In this document: in pieces, positions 21,241 to 31,893 of the stretch
How the letters are laid out: every line of letters begins with the position of its first letter
How positions within the stretch are numbered: position 1 is the first letter of the stretch
Assembly: GCA_036877525.1 (NCBI GenBank)
Contig: JAZGTH010000007.1
Coordinates: 12,361,501 to 12,425,500, forward strand
Source: Chromobotia macracanthus
Taxonomy: Eukaryota > Chordata > Actinopteri > Cypriniformes > Botiidae
Direction: 5' to 3'
Length of the DNA: 64,000 bases
Position numbers and translations under genes: made by a program
Notes under the pieces: generated by a model
What the model saw: only the letters and a program-made list of their open reading frames with translations
Database searches by the model: none
Told to the model about the DNA's origin: nothing

Positions 21241-22149
21241 CTATGGGGTTGTCATATATGTCATAAACTCGATATAGGTATATATATGTTATATATTACA
21301 TTTATGCATGTGGAGGCTCAGGTGAGGGATTTTTTCACATTTAAAAATTAAGCAGCGCATCAGTGCTTTTGTGTGTGGGCATTTGTATGTGTTAATGTGA
21401 TTTTGTTTAGGACAATGCATTTTGGCATGCACATCTCCCCGAAGCATGCATATTCAGGTTTGTGAACACCCAATATACAATGTCTGTTCACAAAAACCTC
21501 TGATATCATTGTAACAGACTGTCTGTAGATGAAACATCCACTTCTAAACACACAAATATTATGTCCTCTTGCTTACTGAAGATAAGTCACTTCACTTCTA
21601 AGAATGTGAGTCTGATAAATTAAATTGAATGGTGACGTCTGGAGCAGTCAGCATGTTAATAAGGTGTGTTGTGTGTGTATGACCCTGTTCTAATGAGCCT
21701 TAGATCTGGTTTGTGTTGCAGATGTCCAGAGCAGCTGGCATCATAGACACAGCAGTGGTGAGCCTCAGGAAGGACAGCCAGGTGCTCTACACCCACCCAG
21801 CCTTTTTTCCGATGGCTTTGAAGCCAGCATTATCTCCAGAACCCACTGATGATACCCAATTACATGAAAATTGTCCCCTAAATGTTCCCTGTGTCCCTGC
21901 CTCGCAGTGATGTCTGTGAACACCAAGTGTTATGACACATTATTTTCCTTCCAAGAAAACTGTTACGGCTACTGTTTGAAATGTCGGGAAAGCTGTTTGA
22001 TATGTTAATGATCTACTTTAGGATCAAACAGAAAAGAAATGTACCTTGATGTAAATAATGTGATGTAAATATAAAAACAAGTATTAAATTATTTTATTAA
22101 ATTAAATATTAAATTAACAAATAAATACGGTGAAAGATATCAATGTCAA
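21241..22149. other. Intergenic, no recognised gene
   Basis: No supported feature. An exon-like patch at 21,721-21,756 (tttgtgttgcag acceptor, short frame MSRAAGIIDTAV, then gtgagc donor) has both splice signals. It matches no family I know and has no partner exons. Confidence 0.4.
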
Positions 22150-22870
22150 TGAAAGATGTGCAATTCAAGTTTAATTCAAGATTATATAGTGCTTTTCACA
22201 ATGGCTTGTTGTTACAAAGCAGCTGTACAAATGAAAAATATCGAATGATTTAACAGTGAAATAAAGCAGAAGTGATTGATGAAAAAGGAAAGAAAATTAT
22301 TAAAACAATGATAATTAACAAAATGTACAAAACATTATCCTAAGCTAATGTTCTAAGCTAATGTCAGTCTCCTAGGGACTGCTCCCAGCAGCAAGCCAAC
22401 AGGGTGACAGTGGCAAGGAACCAAAACTCCAGTGATGTATAAATGTAGAAAAACCTTGTGAGAAATCAGGGTTAGCAGGGAGGGCCAGTTCTCCTCTTGC
22501 ACATTAAAGTCTGTAACTTTGTTGATTTAAAGAAAAGTTCAGATTAACAATTTATACATTTATATGCATATAAAACTACCAGTCTGACTTTGACACACAT
22601 CAGATAATGAGATAAATGAAGTATATTTCAACAAAGATGGGGTAGGGCCATAATGTTACTGACGGAAAACTGAGAAATGTTTCAACAGAGATGCGGTAAT
22701 GACATAATGTTACTGGCTGCAGCTGTAACAGCAAACAGCTGTTACAAGATGGAATGTATGCTGATGTGACGAGTCAATGGAGTCCAACTGAGGTGTAATT
22801 TTACACAGAAAAAAATAAACAGGCAACCAAGCAGATAAGCAGTAAATAGAGTGTGAAAATTAAAAAAAGA
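22150..22870 (-). repeat. L2-type LINE 3' tail
   Basis: The blocks agree with the L2 tail at 3,990-4,440 and 5,430-5,830: atatagtgcttttcaca, caaagcagctgtacaaatg, ccaaaactccagtgatgtat, gtagaaaaaccttgtgagaa, gggccagttctcctcttgca, and a later ctgtaacagcaaacagctgt. No reverse transcriptase is attached, so this is a 5'-truncated copy, as is usual for LINEs. Confidence 0.7.
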
Positions 22871-24367
22871 AGTCCATCACATTATTGCTAGTGCTTTTTG
22901 GGCGAACCAGGCTATGGCTGTAGACATTGTTCTATGACATGAGTATAAGCACCCAACTGTACCGGAGCATGGACAGTTTTTTAGGCTGAACTGGAGCTTG
23001 GGTCTGTCTGTCAGATCAATACTGGAGTAGGCGTAATCTAAAACTACCCCAGGATTGATATCCCTAAACTCTTATTACCAATTAATTAAAGGAAAAACAT
23101 TTTAAACTTGCAATAACAGTGATGTATGGTTAAGCTAGATGAATGCAGTCAACATCAATGTGAAGTCAGGTAAAATTGCCCACTTAAATCATCTAGAGGC
23201 GAATTAAAATCTGCAAAATGTTCCAAACTGCAATTTATGTGTTATGTCATGTCTCTTCTGCCATTATGTTGAAAATATGTAACTTAGCCTAAGAGCTATT
23301 CAAATGCCAAAAGTCACCCTCCATGTCAACTTCACTGTGTTCACATAAATTGGGCCAGTGAATTTGAACAAAATTATTGTGAAATAAAAACCTCCACAAA
23401 TACTCTTAATTTATTACAATTATTTTCTAAATAATAATTTTATTATTGTCTTAAAATTAATGTAAAGTGTGAAACGTGTTGGGGGTGTTAAGAATGATTA
23501 AGTTGGTCAAGATCCAATTCACAAAAATCAGTATGCATTTAAACCCTTTACATGAAATGTCCAATGCTCAGAGGTGAATTATTTTAAAAACTAACTCTGC
23601 TGGGCTTTTATCAGCATCTAACATGTTTCAGTCTCTAAATTGCATCTCCCTCCTCTGGGCTCAAAAAAATAAATGTTATGGTAATTGAGAACAAACAGCC
23701 AATTAAAGCAGCGTGACGGATGACTGTGGTGCTGAGGCGACAGGCTGAGTTCCCCGATTACCTGCAGAGAGTTAGAAATAGAGCATGTGTCAGAGAAACT
23801 ATTGTTTCTAAGCACTGTGGGCGGCTGCATTGATTTCATCCCCTGCCTGATGCAAAAGTCTGCATAGAAGAATTCCATCCTGATTCACTCTAAGACGTCC
23901 TATATCATAGTAAACTAATATTAATGATTGAGCTATACTGTAAAAAATTTCATGTAAACTCAACAGTAACTTACTGGCAACAAATAGACAACAAACTTCT
24001 GTATTTTCTAACATAGTAAATTTAAAATTAACTACAGCTGATAAAACATGCTGTATAATAACTTAGAGTACATTTATACTGTAATATTAATTACAGCACT
24101 TGTTTTTTGCAGTATTTTAAAATACTGTACATTGTAAAGTATTTTACAGTGACTAAACATTACTTAAAGTGTTGCATTTTGGTCCCATAACTAAAAGATT
24201 TGAGTTTATTTAACTTATTCACCTTTAAAATCCAAACTTAAGATTTCAAGTGTTGTGAACTGTAAAATTCTAATCTACTGTGCTATCGTCAAGTGCAAGT
24301 TGTCAATTTTTTCTGAAAAAAATGGCCTTTCAATAAATGCAAGTTTACAAAAGATTACAATGTCATT
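22871..24367. other. Intergenic; AT-rich repeat-like sequence
   Basis: No gene seen. From about 23,930 the sequence is full of tgtaaa/tttaca and acagt motifs (ctgtaatattaattacagca, tactgtacattgtaaagtat) that recur at 24,655-24,790. This hints at a foldback MITE spanning about 23,930-24,790, but the ends are not clear. Confidence 0.35.
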
Positions 24368-24490
24368 GGGGCAGTTATGGCCTAATGATTAGAACCAAAG
24401 GTCACAGGTTCGATTCCCACAGCTTGCAGAAAATGACTGAATGCCCACTGCTCTTCCTTAATGGCCATAACGGAAACAATTGAGCCTTTT
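24368..24490 (+). repeat. tRNA-derived SINE fragment
   Basis: A tRNA-like head has an A box (tggcctaatgattagaa) and a perfect B box (ggttcgattcc), followed by cacagcttgcag and gactgaatgcccactgctc. The anticodon arm is worn and the aminoacyl stem does not close, so it is a SINE and not a tRNA gene. It is a different family from the SINE at 7,843. Confidence 0.75.
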
Positions 24491-24790
24491 AATACACACA
24501 CACACACATCAAATTAACATCATATTATGTGAACTTAGTAGTTTAAGTACATTAGTGCACAAGTGCCAAATTAGGTAAAGTTTTGGGAGACTCCATTACG
24601 CCATTTAATTTAGGGAATATGTTTAATCAAATTAGTTCAGTCAACTTATTAGGGTTTACTATACAGTAAAACTAATTACGGTAGTTTTTTGTATATTAAA
24701 AAACACTTATTTGCAGTACAATAAAATTATGATAGTGAACTAAGTATAGTAAGAATACTTACAGTATTCTTGCTGTAAAGCACATATTAT

Positions 24791-25880
24791 AACTTATCTA
24801 TTATATCTATCTAACAAAATATGTTGAGGCTTTTCTGCAAACCATATTGTACACAGTGATATTACTGATGTCACACTTTATCAATTTGGACAACACTCTA
24901 AAGTCCATTTTAAAGCTTTATTTTTAAATTTAATAAATGTAAAAAAAAAAGAAAACTTTAGACCTAGCAGGGCCAATGCAGAGCCCAAATTTCAGCTGTT
25001 TAGACCTACAGAGCAAAACACCAAAAGTTGCACCACAGCTTGACAGATTCTGTCTCAATGTGATTCATTTGTGATTCTGTTTGTTTGTGGAAGTACAATA
25101 CACTCAACAACCAGGAGATGGAATAACTAAAAAGGTTTAGTGCAATATAAGTCAAATGTTTGAAATAATGTAAAGGTAAGTAATTTTTTTTTTCTATTTT
25201 TAGGTGAACTGTCCCTTAAATTCTAAAATCCTGTTCTAAACTGTGCAACAAAGCTAACATTTAAAAATGTTATGACTTTAATGGGTCCTGCAATAGTTAC
25301 TTACATCTGTAAAAACAACTAAATCAGTGTAACCTGGCACGCTGAAAAGGTTGGTAACTGATCTGAAAGGTATAGAAAGAAAAATATATTCATTTAGCTT
25401 ATATAGTTCGGACTGCTAAAGGTGTTTGTTTCATGCATTCTTTTTGGGGAAGACAGTGGGGTGGTTTTAAAGACTGCCTCACAAAACTCCTGTATTCCTG
25501 TAAGGCTTTGGGGGAAGTCTTAATCCTTGTGGAACGTACAAATGTGGAGAGGCGGAGGCAGATCCTGCTCCTCATAAGCCACTGATCAATTCATCTACTT
25601 AGATTGTTTGGTAACCCTTCTTAGAGAGCCTGAAACATACCAGTAGCTGATCACACTTCTCTGAGAAGTGTAGAGAAGTCAGAGAAGTCTTCTCTACACG
25701 GGCTTAAGTTTCCTAACAGGACAAACCAAATGTAGCCTCTTGCAGGGTAAAAGGCCTGAAGCACTGCAGACCTAGCCACACTGGTTGGTACCTTATGCAC
25801 ATACCCAGGCCTTGGGTGAAGGAATACTCACACCTTACCTGGGGCAAACTCCGAGCAGGAGGAGGCAACTGACAGGGCCT
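24791..25880. other. Intergenic, no recognised feature
   Basis: No supported feature. A local hairpin-prone stretch near 25,650-25,700 repeats gagaagt-type units (ctctgagaagtgtagagaag then tcagagaagtcttctctaca). Confidence 0.45.
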
Positions 25881-28800
25881 GCAAATCATCCTACTCTCTT
25901 AAGGGATGTGATCACTAACAGAAATGTTATCTTTAGAGTGATACGTCTGAGTGAAGCTGACATTAGGGGCTCGAAGGATGCTAGGGAGAGCCCTCCAGTA
26001 CTATCTATGGCCAGGTTGGAACCTTGGGCTACAGGCTTCACTTTAATGTCATCTGGTGTAAATGATAAATTGAGTTTATAATTTCTACTGGCTACTGTAT
26101 ACAGGCCACCAGGGTACCACACAGTCTTTTTTGAGGAATGTGCTGACTTTTTAAACTCTCAGGGTTCCATAACATGTGTCAGGACCCACTCATTGTCATA
26201 ATTATATCTTAGATTTAATATTGTGTAGTGTCTGAGACAGATCAGACACATAATAACTGGTTATGTTTCATTATTATAACCACATATACCTCACTCCACA
26301 AATCAGCTATGCTCTTGGAGTGCCTGTAAAAACTACCCCCAAACTGCAACTAACACACAGATGCAGAACCAGGCCTCTAGTGACCATAGCAATGCATAGA
26401 TAAGACTGTTATACAACCCAAAGGAATCTAGAGAGATTCACTCTCACCTAATTTCCTTTGAGAACACACAATGAAACCATTTTTACTTGTGAACATATTC
26501 ACTTAAGAATGTATAATAGAAATGTATAAACACATATATCCAATAATTCCCATGCTATATGTCTTTAATGTTCTATGTTTGTATATATACTAATGGTAAA
26601 TGCACATTTAAATTAATGTTTCCCAGTCACCCTGTTAACAAAGATCACATGTACCTGTGTTTAGTATCTATGCGTTGCATTTTTCACATCCTGAACATCA
26701 GTGTTCATAACATCTTAATAACTTTGTTTGATATTAATATTTAAATTAATTGTAAAACTTCTGATGATTTCCATCTTGACATTCAATCAAATTCCATATA
26801 CAAAACAGCATGTTGGAAAACAAAGAGTTAACTTTCCTTCTGAGAGGACCTCTGATTGGATCACACTCTTCAGGGTCTGACATCCTCATCAGTATAAAAG
26901 ACCAGTGTCCAACGACGCTAGTGGTCTTTCGTCCTCTCTCTTCTCTTTGCCCCTCTCGGTCTTGTCGTTTTGCCTTTTTACTGGCCATCTTTTACAGTCC
27001 TTTAAAGACTCTCAACAGGATAAGAATGCTGAACTAGAAGAAGTTCTCAGCAGACCTCTAAGCCTATGCCAGGCTGCAGCCTTGTCTTTCTATTCATCAA
27101 AAACCTCTGCATCAAACTGGTTTTCTCCCTCTCATCAATAGCATCCAGCAAAGATCAACTGGAGCCCCAACTAACTGCATCAGGACACTTTCCTTTAATG
27201 GGCAAGACATGGAAGTATCATACTTGGTCTTAGTCATTGAAACTATGATTAACTATCATTAGCCCTTTCACTCAAATGTGTTGGAATTAGGAAACTGATG
27301 GTTTGTTAAGGCTGTTGATCTGCTACCTTTAAATGTACCTGTTTAATCTTTACCTTTCTTTAACCTCTTTCTGTGCCAAAATGTATGTGTGTTGTGTGTT
27401 TGTGTACGTTAGAGTAGTATGTGTTTAGTGTAGTTAATAAAGTCTTGTTTGTATCACACATGATGTTGTGGTGGTTCATGCTCATAATCTGTAGACCCTA
27501 ATCCTGTTGATCTTTGCTACGTGCTCTATAAGTGTGTCAAATCAATGTATTACACTGATTAAGATTTCCCCAAATCATCAATTGATTCTATTCAATTATT
27601 TCCCATTTGGAATAATATTTGTTTCCCTTACACAGGGAATGGATAGATCTATTAACATTCATTGAGTGAATCTGTTCATAATTAAACTTTGTTTGAGAAT
27701 ACTTTATTTGTGAACAATACTTAATATTAGTCCCCTTTTACATTTATTACAACTGTCCTATTGTCAGGACCCTGACACCTATGGTGTAAAATTTATGATA
27801 TTAATATTCTGCAGCAGAGTGAAGACATTTCAAATCATTACCTTGTGTCCTGTTTAATACATTTACCCATGGTTGTCAAATCAGCTTCTTGCTACTGATA
27901 CAGTAGAATGATAACTTCTGCCACTAAAGATTGTTTTATCAACAATCCACCTCAATTCTCAATTCCTTAGCAAACAGATACCTTTGAAAACCTTCATAGT
28001 GCAGCGGAAAACGTTAACTCCCTCTTTTCTTACACCTTAGACAAAGCTGCTCCTCTGTGCTTAAGAACAGCAGCCCAACACAGTGGTATAACAAGTATAC
28101 CCACACCCTAAAAAAAGCAGCCTGGAAAATGGAGCACAGTTAAAAGCAAACAAAACTAGAGGTATTCCATACAGCATCAACTGCTTCTGATAGTTCTGAT
28201 AATATAGTCAATATTAATACAACTTAATTTCTTTAATAACAAAATATATACTCTCAGAGAAAAACGTATTAACATGCAACACAATCACATGAGATGGTGC
28301 ACCATAATTTAACCAAGGGAAAACTCCAGCCACTTTCTCCACCATAGAGAGGGATGAACAGTCTAATGAAATCTGATGAAATCATCTAAATCAACATCAT
28401 GTATGCTAGATCCTATACCTATCAGGGTGTTGAAAGATATGCTTCCTAAAATTATAGATCCTCTGCATAGTATTATTAATTAATCTTTCAAACTGGTTAT
28501 CAGACTTATGAAATCCTGTTTACTATCGTCTATTTAGACACTGTTTTCATCATTACTCCAGTGATACTACAAGTTCTATAGTCAATTTTTAAGCCTAGTT
28601 ACTTTTCACCCACACTGTATAGTTCGTATCAAGATTTGGAACACTAGCAACTTTCTACTACTAAATTTAGACAAAACATAAATTTTAATTATTGGACCAA
28701 AATCTTCCACACGGAACAACCTAGAAAACTTTCTAACTCTTGATGGATGCTGTATAAAGACTGGTTTATCAGCTAAGAAAAGGATGTCCTTTTTGATAAC

Positions 28801-29280
28801 AATTTGTCGTCACCCACATTTCCAGTATTTGTAAAACCACATTAGTCCATCTCAGAAATACACCAAAACTGACACATGCTCTCTAAGTCAAACTCCAAAA
28901 AATCTGCAGCAGGCAGAGTTTTTAGGAGAATGAACAAGCATGACCATATTAGCCAAGTTCTGTCAGCACTGCATTGCCTGCCTATCAAGAATCGTATAAT
29001 ATTCAAAATTCTGCTGATTGCTTACAAGGCCCTAAATGGTTTAGCTCGTCAATACCTGAGCGAGCTCCTCTCTTATTACAGTCCTGCACGTTCACTGAGA
29101 TCTGAAAATTTTGGCCAGTTAATAATACGCAGAGTTTCAAAATCAAGCACAGATGGGAGATCCTTTGCATATCTGGCACCCAAACTCTGGAACAGTCGTC
29201 CCGGTATTGTATGGGAAGCCGATACATTATGTCAGTTTAAATTTAGATTAAAGACCCACCTGTTAATCTAGCCTACACAA
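25881..29280 (+). mobile_element. L2-like LINE (copy 2), interrupted and degraded
   Basis: Plus-strand LINE pieces in order: an endonuclease block ATVYRPPGYHTVFFEECADF (about 26,089-26,150); then, beyond a 1.6-kb foreign block, RT-leading sequence with INNPPQFSIP and FENLHSAAENVNSLFSYTLD (about 27,940-28,050); NFLLLNLDKT-like sequence near 28,650; and the C-terminal block ALHCLPIKNRIIFKILLIAY, then SELLSYYSPARSLRSENFGQ and WEADTLCQFKFRLKTHLLI (28,876-29,271). The last block matches the L2 copy at 5,834-6,091. Most of the RT palm is lost to deletions. Inactive. Confidence 0.8.
26178..27768. mobile_element. Candidate insertion in the L2 LINE, LTR-like
   Basis: This ~1.6-kb block separates the L2 endonuclease piece from the L2 RT piece. 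It is preceded and followed by tgtcaggaccc (near 26,175 and 27,764). It holds a TATA-like agtataaaag at about 26,891 with a pyrimidine-rich stretch after it, and an AATAAAG signal at about 27,437. That layout fits a promoter plus polyadenylation unit such as an LTR. It has no genes. Whether the 11-bp repeat is a target duplication or a chance copy is undecided. Confidence 0.4.
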
Positions 29281-29699
29281 AGTCCTATGGATTTATTACA
29301 CAAATCTCTTAAGGGATTGTTAGGCTGCATTAATTAGGCAAACCGGAACAAGGGACACTTCCCATAAGAACAGATGTACTGGTTCCACACTAAGTCTGTC
29401 TGTCTTTCATTTCCACAAGGTCCTGTAGTCAGCTGGACCCAGACATTATCCAGACCACATGATAGAAAGATGGGATGGGATGACCGCTAAACAGATCAGT
29501 GGGAATATGTTGGACTTCTTTATTAAACTTCCTATTATCTGCTTGCCTACTTCTAGCCTAGTTAGATTCTATATTTTTGTTCCCTGCCTAGCCACAGCAG
29601 TGTGACGTTATAGCTGCAATTAGTAACTTAGTAAATTAGTTTGTAACCTTCCTCAGTGCTTGACATATTGTCACAAAATCAAACCTGACCGTTTTAAAA

Positions 29700-31090
29700 A
29701 CAGACGAGAGTGCTTTCAACCCCTAAGCTCATTGAGGAGGGGCTGATTGCTTCTTCGCCTCCTGAAATCTCTTGATGACAGTGCAGACTGTGTCACCGAA
29801 GAGACAAAAGGGTGGAAGTGGGGCATCAAAAAGGAAAGGCTTGTCCTTCTTCCTAGTGCCAGAGAGGTTCAACAGAGGTGTCTCTATGTGGCCACAATTG
29901 CCACCACAGAACGGTCGATGGAGTGGGCCATTTCTTTGGTGGCCCAGAAAGCTAGGTCGTGGCCTGATGAAGGCAACACCTTCCCCTTCATGAAGATCCT
30001 TGGTAGCTTGTAAGAGGGCCATGGTGTGAAGACAGGCCCCCGCCTGACCTTCTGCCATATATGCCTTTTCCCACTAAGGAAGATGCAGCATGGCTTGGTG
30101 GGCAATGTCAGGGCCTTTAGGGACAATGCTGTAGCTGGACAGAGATACTCAGCTAATGTGTCCTCGGCTTTAGGCATCATCTCATAGCCATTCTCTTTAA
30201 ATCTCAATGATAGAAGGGTAGCTGAACTATGAAGGCTAGATATTTACATTTAGTAAATTTTAGTTTACATTTACATTCAGTCATTTAGCAGATGCTTTAA
30301 TCCAAAGTGACTTACAAAGGACGAGAGCATTGAATATTTTGCCTTGCGAGCCAACAAGCCAAGTCTACAAAGCTACAAGCGGATATTGTATTCTGCTACT
30401 AGAGACAAGCTGAACTAGAGACAAGGAGAATTTTTTTTTGTTAGGATAGGATAAAGCATTAGGGATTAGTCAGGTGTCTGCGAAACAGGTGTGTTTTGAG
30501 TTGTTTTTTGAAGGTTGTGATGGTCTCAGCAGATCAGGTGGAGGCTGGGAGTTTTCATTTCACCACAAAGGAACAGAATAGGTAAAAGTTTTACAGATTA
30601 ATTTGGTGCCTCATTGTGGGGGAACAATCAGATGTCACTCGTTAACTGACCGTAGCTGGCGGGAGGGGACATATGTCTGGAAGAGTGAGTTGAGGTCGGA
30701 GGGAGAGGTTCCGGTTACTGTCCTAAAGGCAAGCCATTTAAAAGCAAGCGTAAGAGATATTCTAGCAAAGAATGGCTTATTCCATGACCATGGCTACAGC
30801 ACGAGTCACAACCTCCACTAACTCTTTGTACTGCAGGGATGGAGCTGGCACCTCACCCAGATCCCTGCACCGATGCTGACAACAACTCAACATTGAGCTC
30901 TCGCCCAGGATGGAATAGGCTGCAAAACTGGATTCCAATTCCTGAGCTTGAGTGATGAAGCTAGAGGGGGAGAGCAGAGAAGGGGCAGCACACTTTCTAA
31001 ACTGTTAGCTTGCCATATCATAGAAATATTCCAGCAGGACAGACCATATGCGACACTCGCTGAAGAACAAAAACCGTGTTCAACCGCCAC
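29700..31090 (-). mobile_element. DIRS-like element gag remnant
   Basis: The minus strand encodes ORF1 (Gag-like) sequence of DIRS elements: CLHTMALLQATKDLHEGEG, then FLGHQRNGPLHRP, FLFDAPLPPFCLFGDTV and KRFQEAKKQSAPP (30,058-29,729). More N-terminal pieces appear at 30,207-30,060 and 31,090-30,780. A dispersed repeat interrupts it at about 30,241-30,760. No RT, RNase H or recombinase is attached here. It differs from the DIRS RT fragment at 4,450-5,429 and could be another copy of the same family. Confidence 0.72.
30241..30760 (-). repeat. Dispersed repeat with SINE/LINE-type tail, inside the DIRS remnant
   Basis: The low end, read on the minus strand, carries the common fish tail gtaagtcactttggattaaa-gcatctgctaaatgac. 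The body contains ggttgtgatggtctcagcag and tagctggcgggaggggacat. The body block recurs at 49,079-49,160, so it is a repeat family rather than DIRS sequence. DIRS gag continues on both sides. Confidence 0.65.
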
Positions 31091-31640
31091 GTTATTATTA
31101 ATGTAACACCAATCAAGATGGAGCTAGTTGCATATGCGCTTCAGAAGCAGTGACACTGGGGTGTTCCCCAAAGTGTCATTATATAACACAGCATTCCCTC
31201 AAAAAGGAACATCATATTACCAGATGGCACTTTATGGTGGTACTTGTGTTTGTTTGTATCTGCATTACACTTGTTCACCCTTCCCAAATTTCCTAGTTTG
31301 CAGAGGCATTTCTTGAAGGGGCAGACTAGACTTTCTCATGCACAGAGGCCAAATATTAAAAATATTTATGTGTAAAGACCTGGGTCTGTCTTCTAAATGA
31401 GAACCTATGCTTAGCTTATGGAGAACAATATCCTATATTCAAGTACATATATTACTATATTCAAGTGGGGCTAAATTTAATTTCTGCCAAGAAAACGTGT
31501 ATTAGTGAAACAAAAGACAAAACTATTTTACTTATATCTCCAAAACTGTCGTAATTTGCTTCGACATATTTCCATAAGGAGTAGCGCCATGTTGCACATG
31601 CGTACAACAAATCGGGTTTCCAGGGCGGAAAAGGGATGGT
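31091..31640. other. Intergenic, no recognised feature
   Basis: No supported gene or repeat. The sequence changes near 31,640 to the GC-richer prpf40a promoter region. Confidence 0.5.
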
Positions 31641-31893
31641 GGGTGTCACTAAGTGACGTAATAGACACAGGCGTGGCTTATGATGTCACACACGAATGTG
31701 GGCGTGGTTGGAAGTCCAGCACAGGATGCAGCGGGGCATGCTTTAACACTAAACAGGAAACTCATGAATATTTAAATATTCATGAGAATACTCTTCCTAG
31801 TGTCGAAAATTTCAAACGCCGAATATTTTAGAGCAGCAGCCAATCAGAGTGCAGGTTTTTGTCTCACGTTGGGCCGCTGAATGTTCTCTCATC
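31640..31893 (+). promoter_or_regulatory. prpf40a: prpf40a promoter and 5' UTR region
   Basis: Upstream of the start codon lie a CRE-like tgacgta (31,654-31,660), a second half-site tgatgtcac near 31,681, GC/KLF-type boxes (ggcgtggct and gggcgtggt, about 31,670-31,710), a perfect 26-bp palindrome (31,761-31,786) and an inverted-CCAAT-class box ccaatcag at 31,840. There is no clear TATA box. This is the usual make-up of a housekeeping promoter. The transcription start cannot be fixed from sequence alone. Confidence 0.6.
31761..31786. promoter_or_regulatory. Perfect 26-bp palindrome in the prpf40a promoter region
   Basis: The half-site CTCATGAATATTT is followed at once by its exact reverse complement, with no spacer. 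The site is about 108 bp before the start codon. It holds two inverted ATGAATAT units, reminiscent of POU-type sites, though I cannot say what binds it. Confidence 0.7.

Noticed and set aside
24368..24440. Possible tRNA gene with a perfect ggttcgattcc box
   Set aside because: No complete cloverleaf; structure and downstream sequence are those of a SINE.
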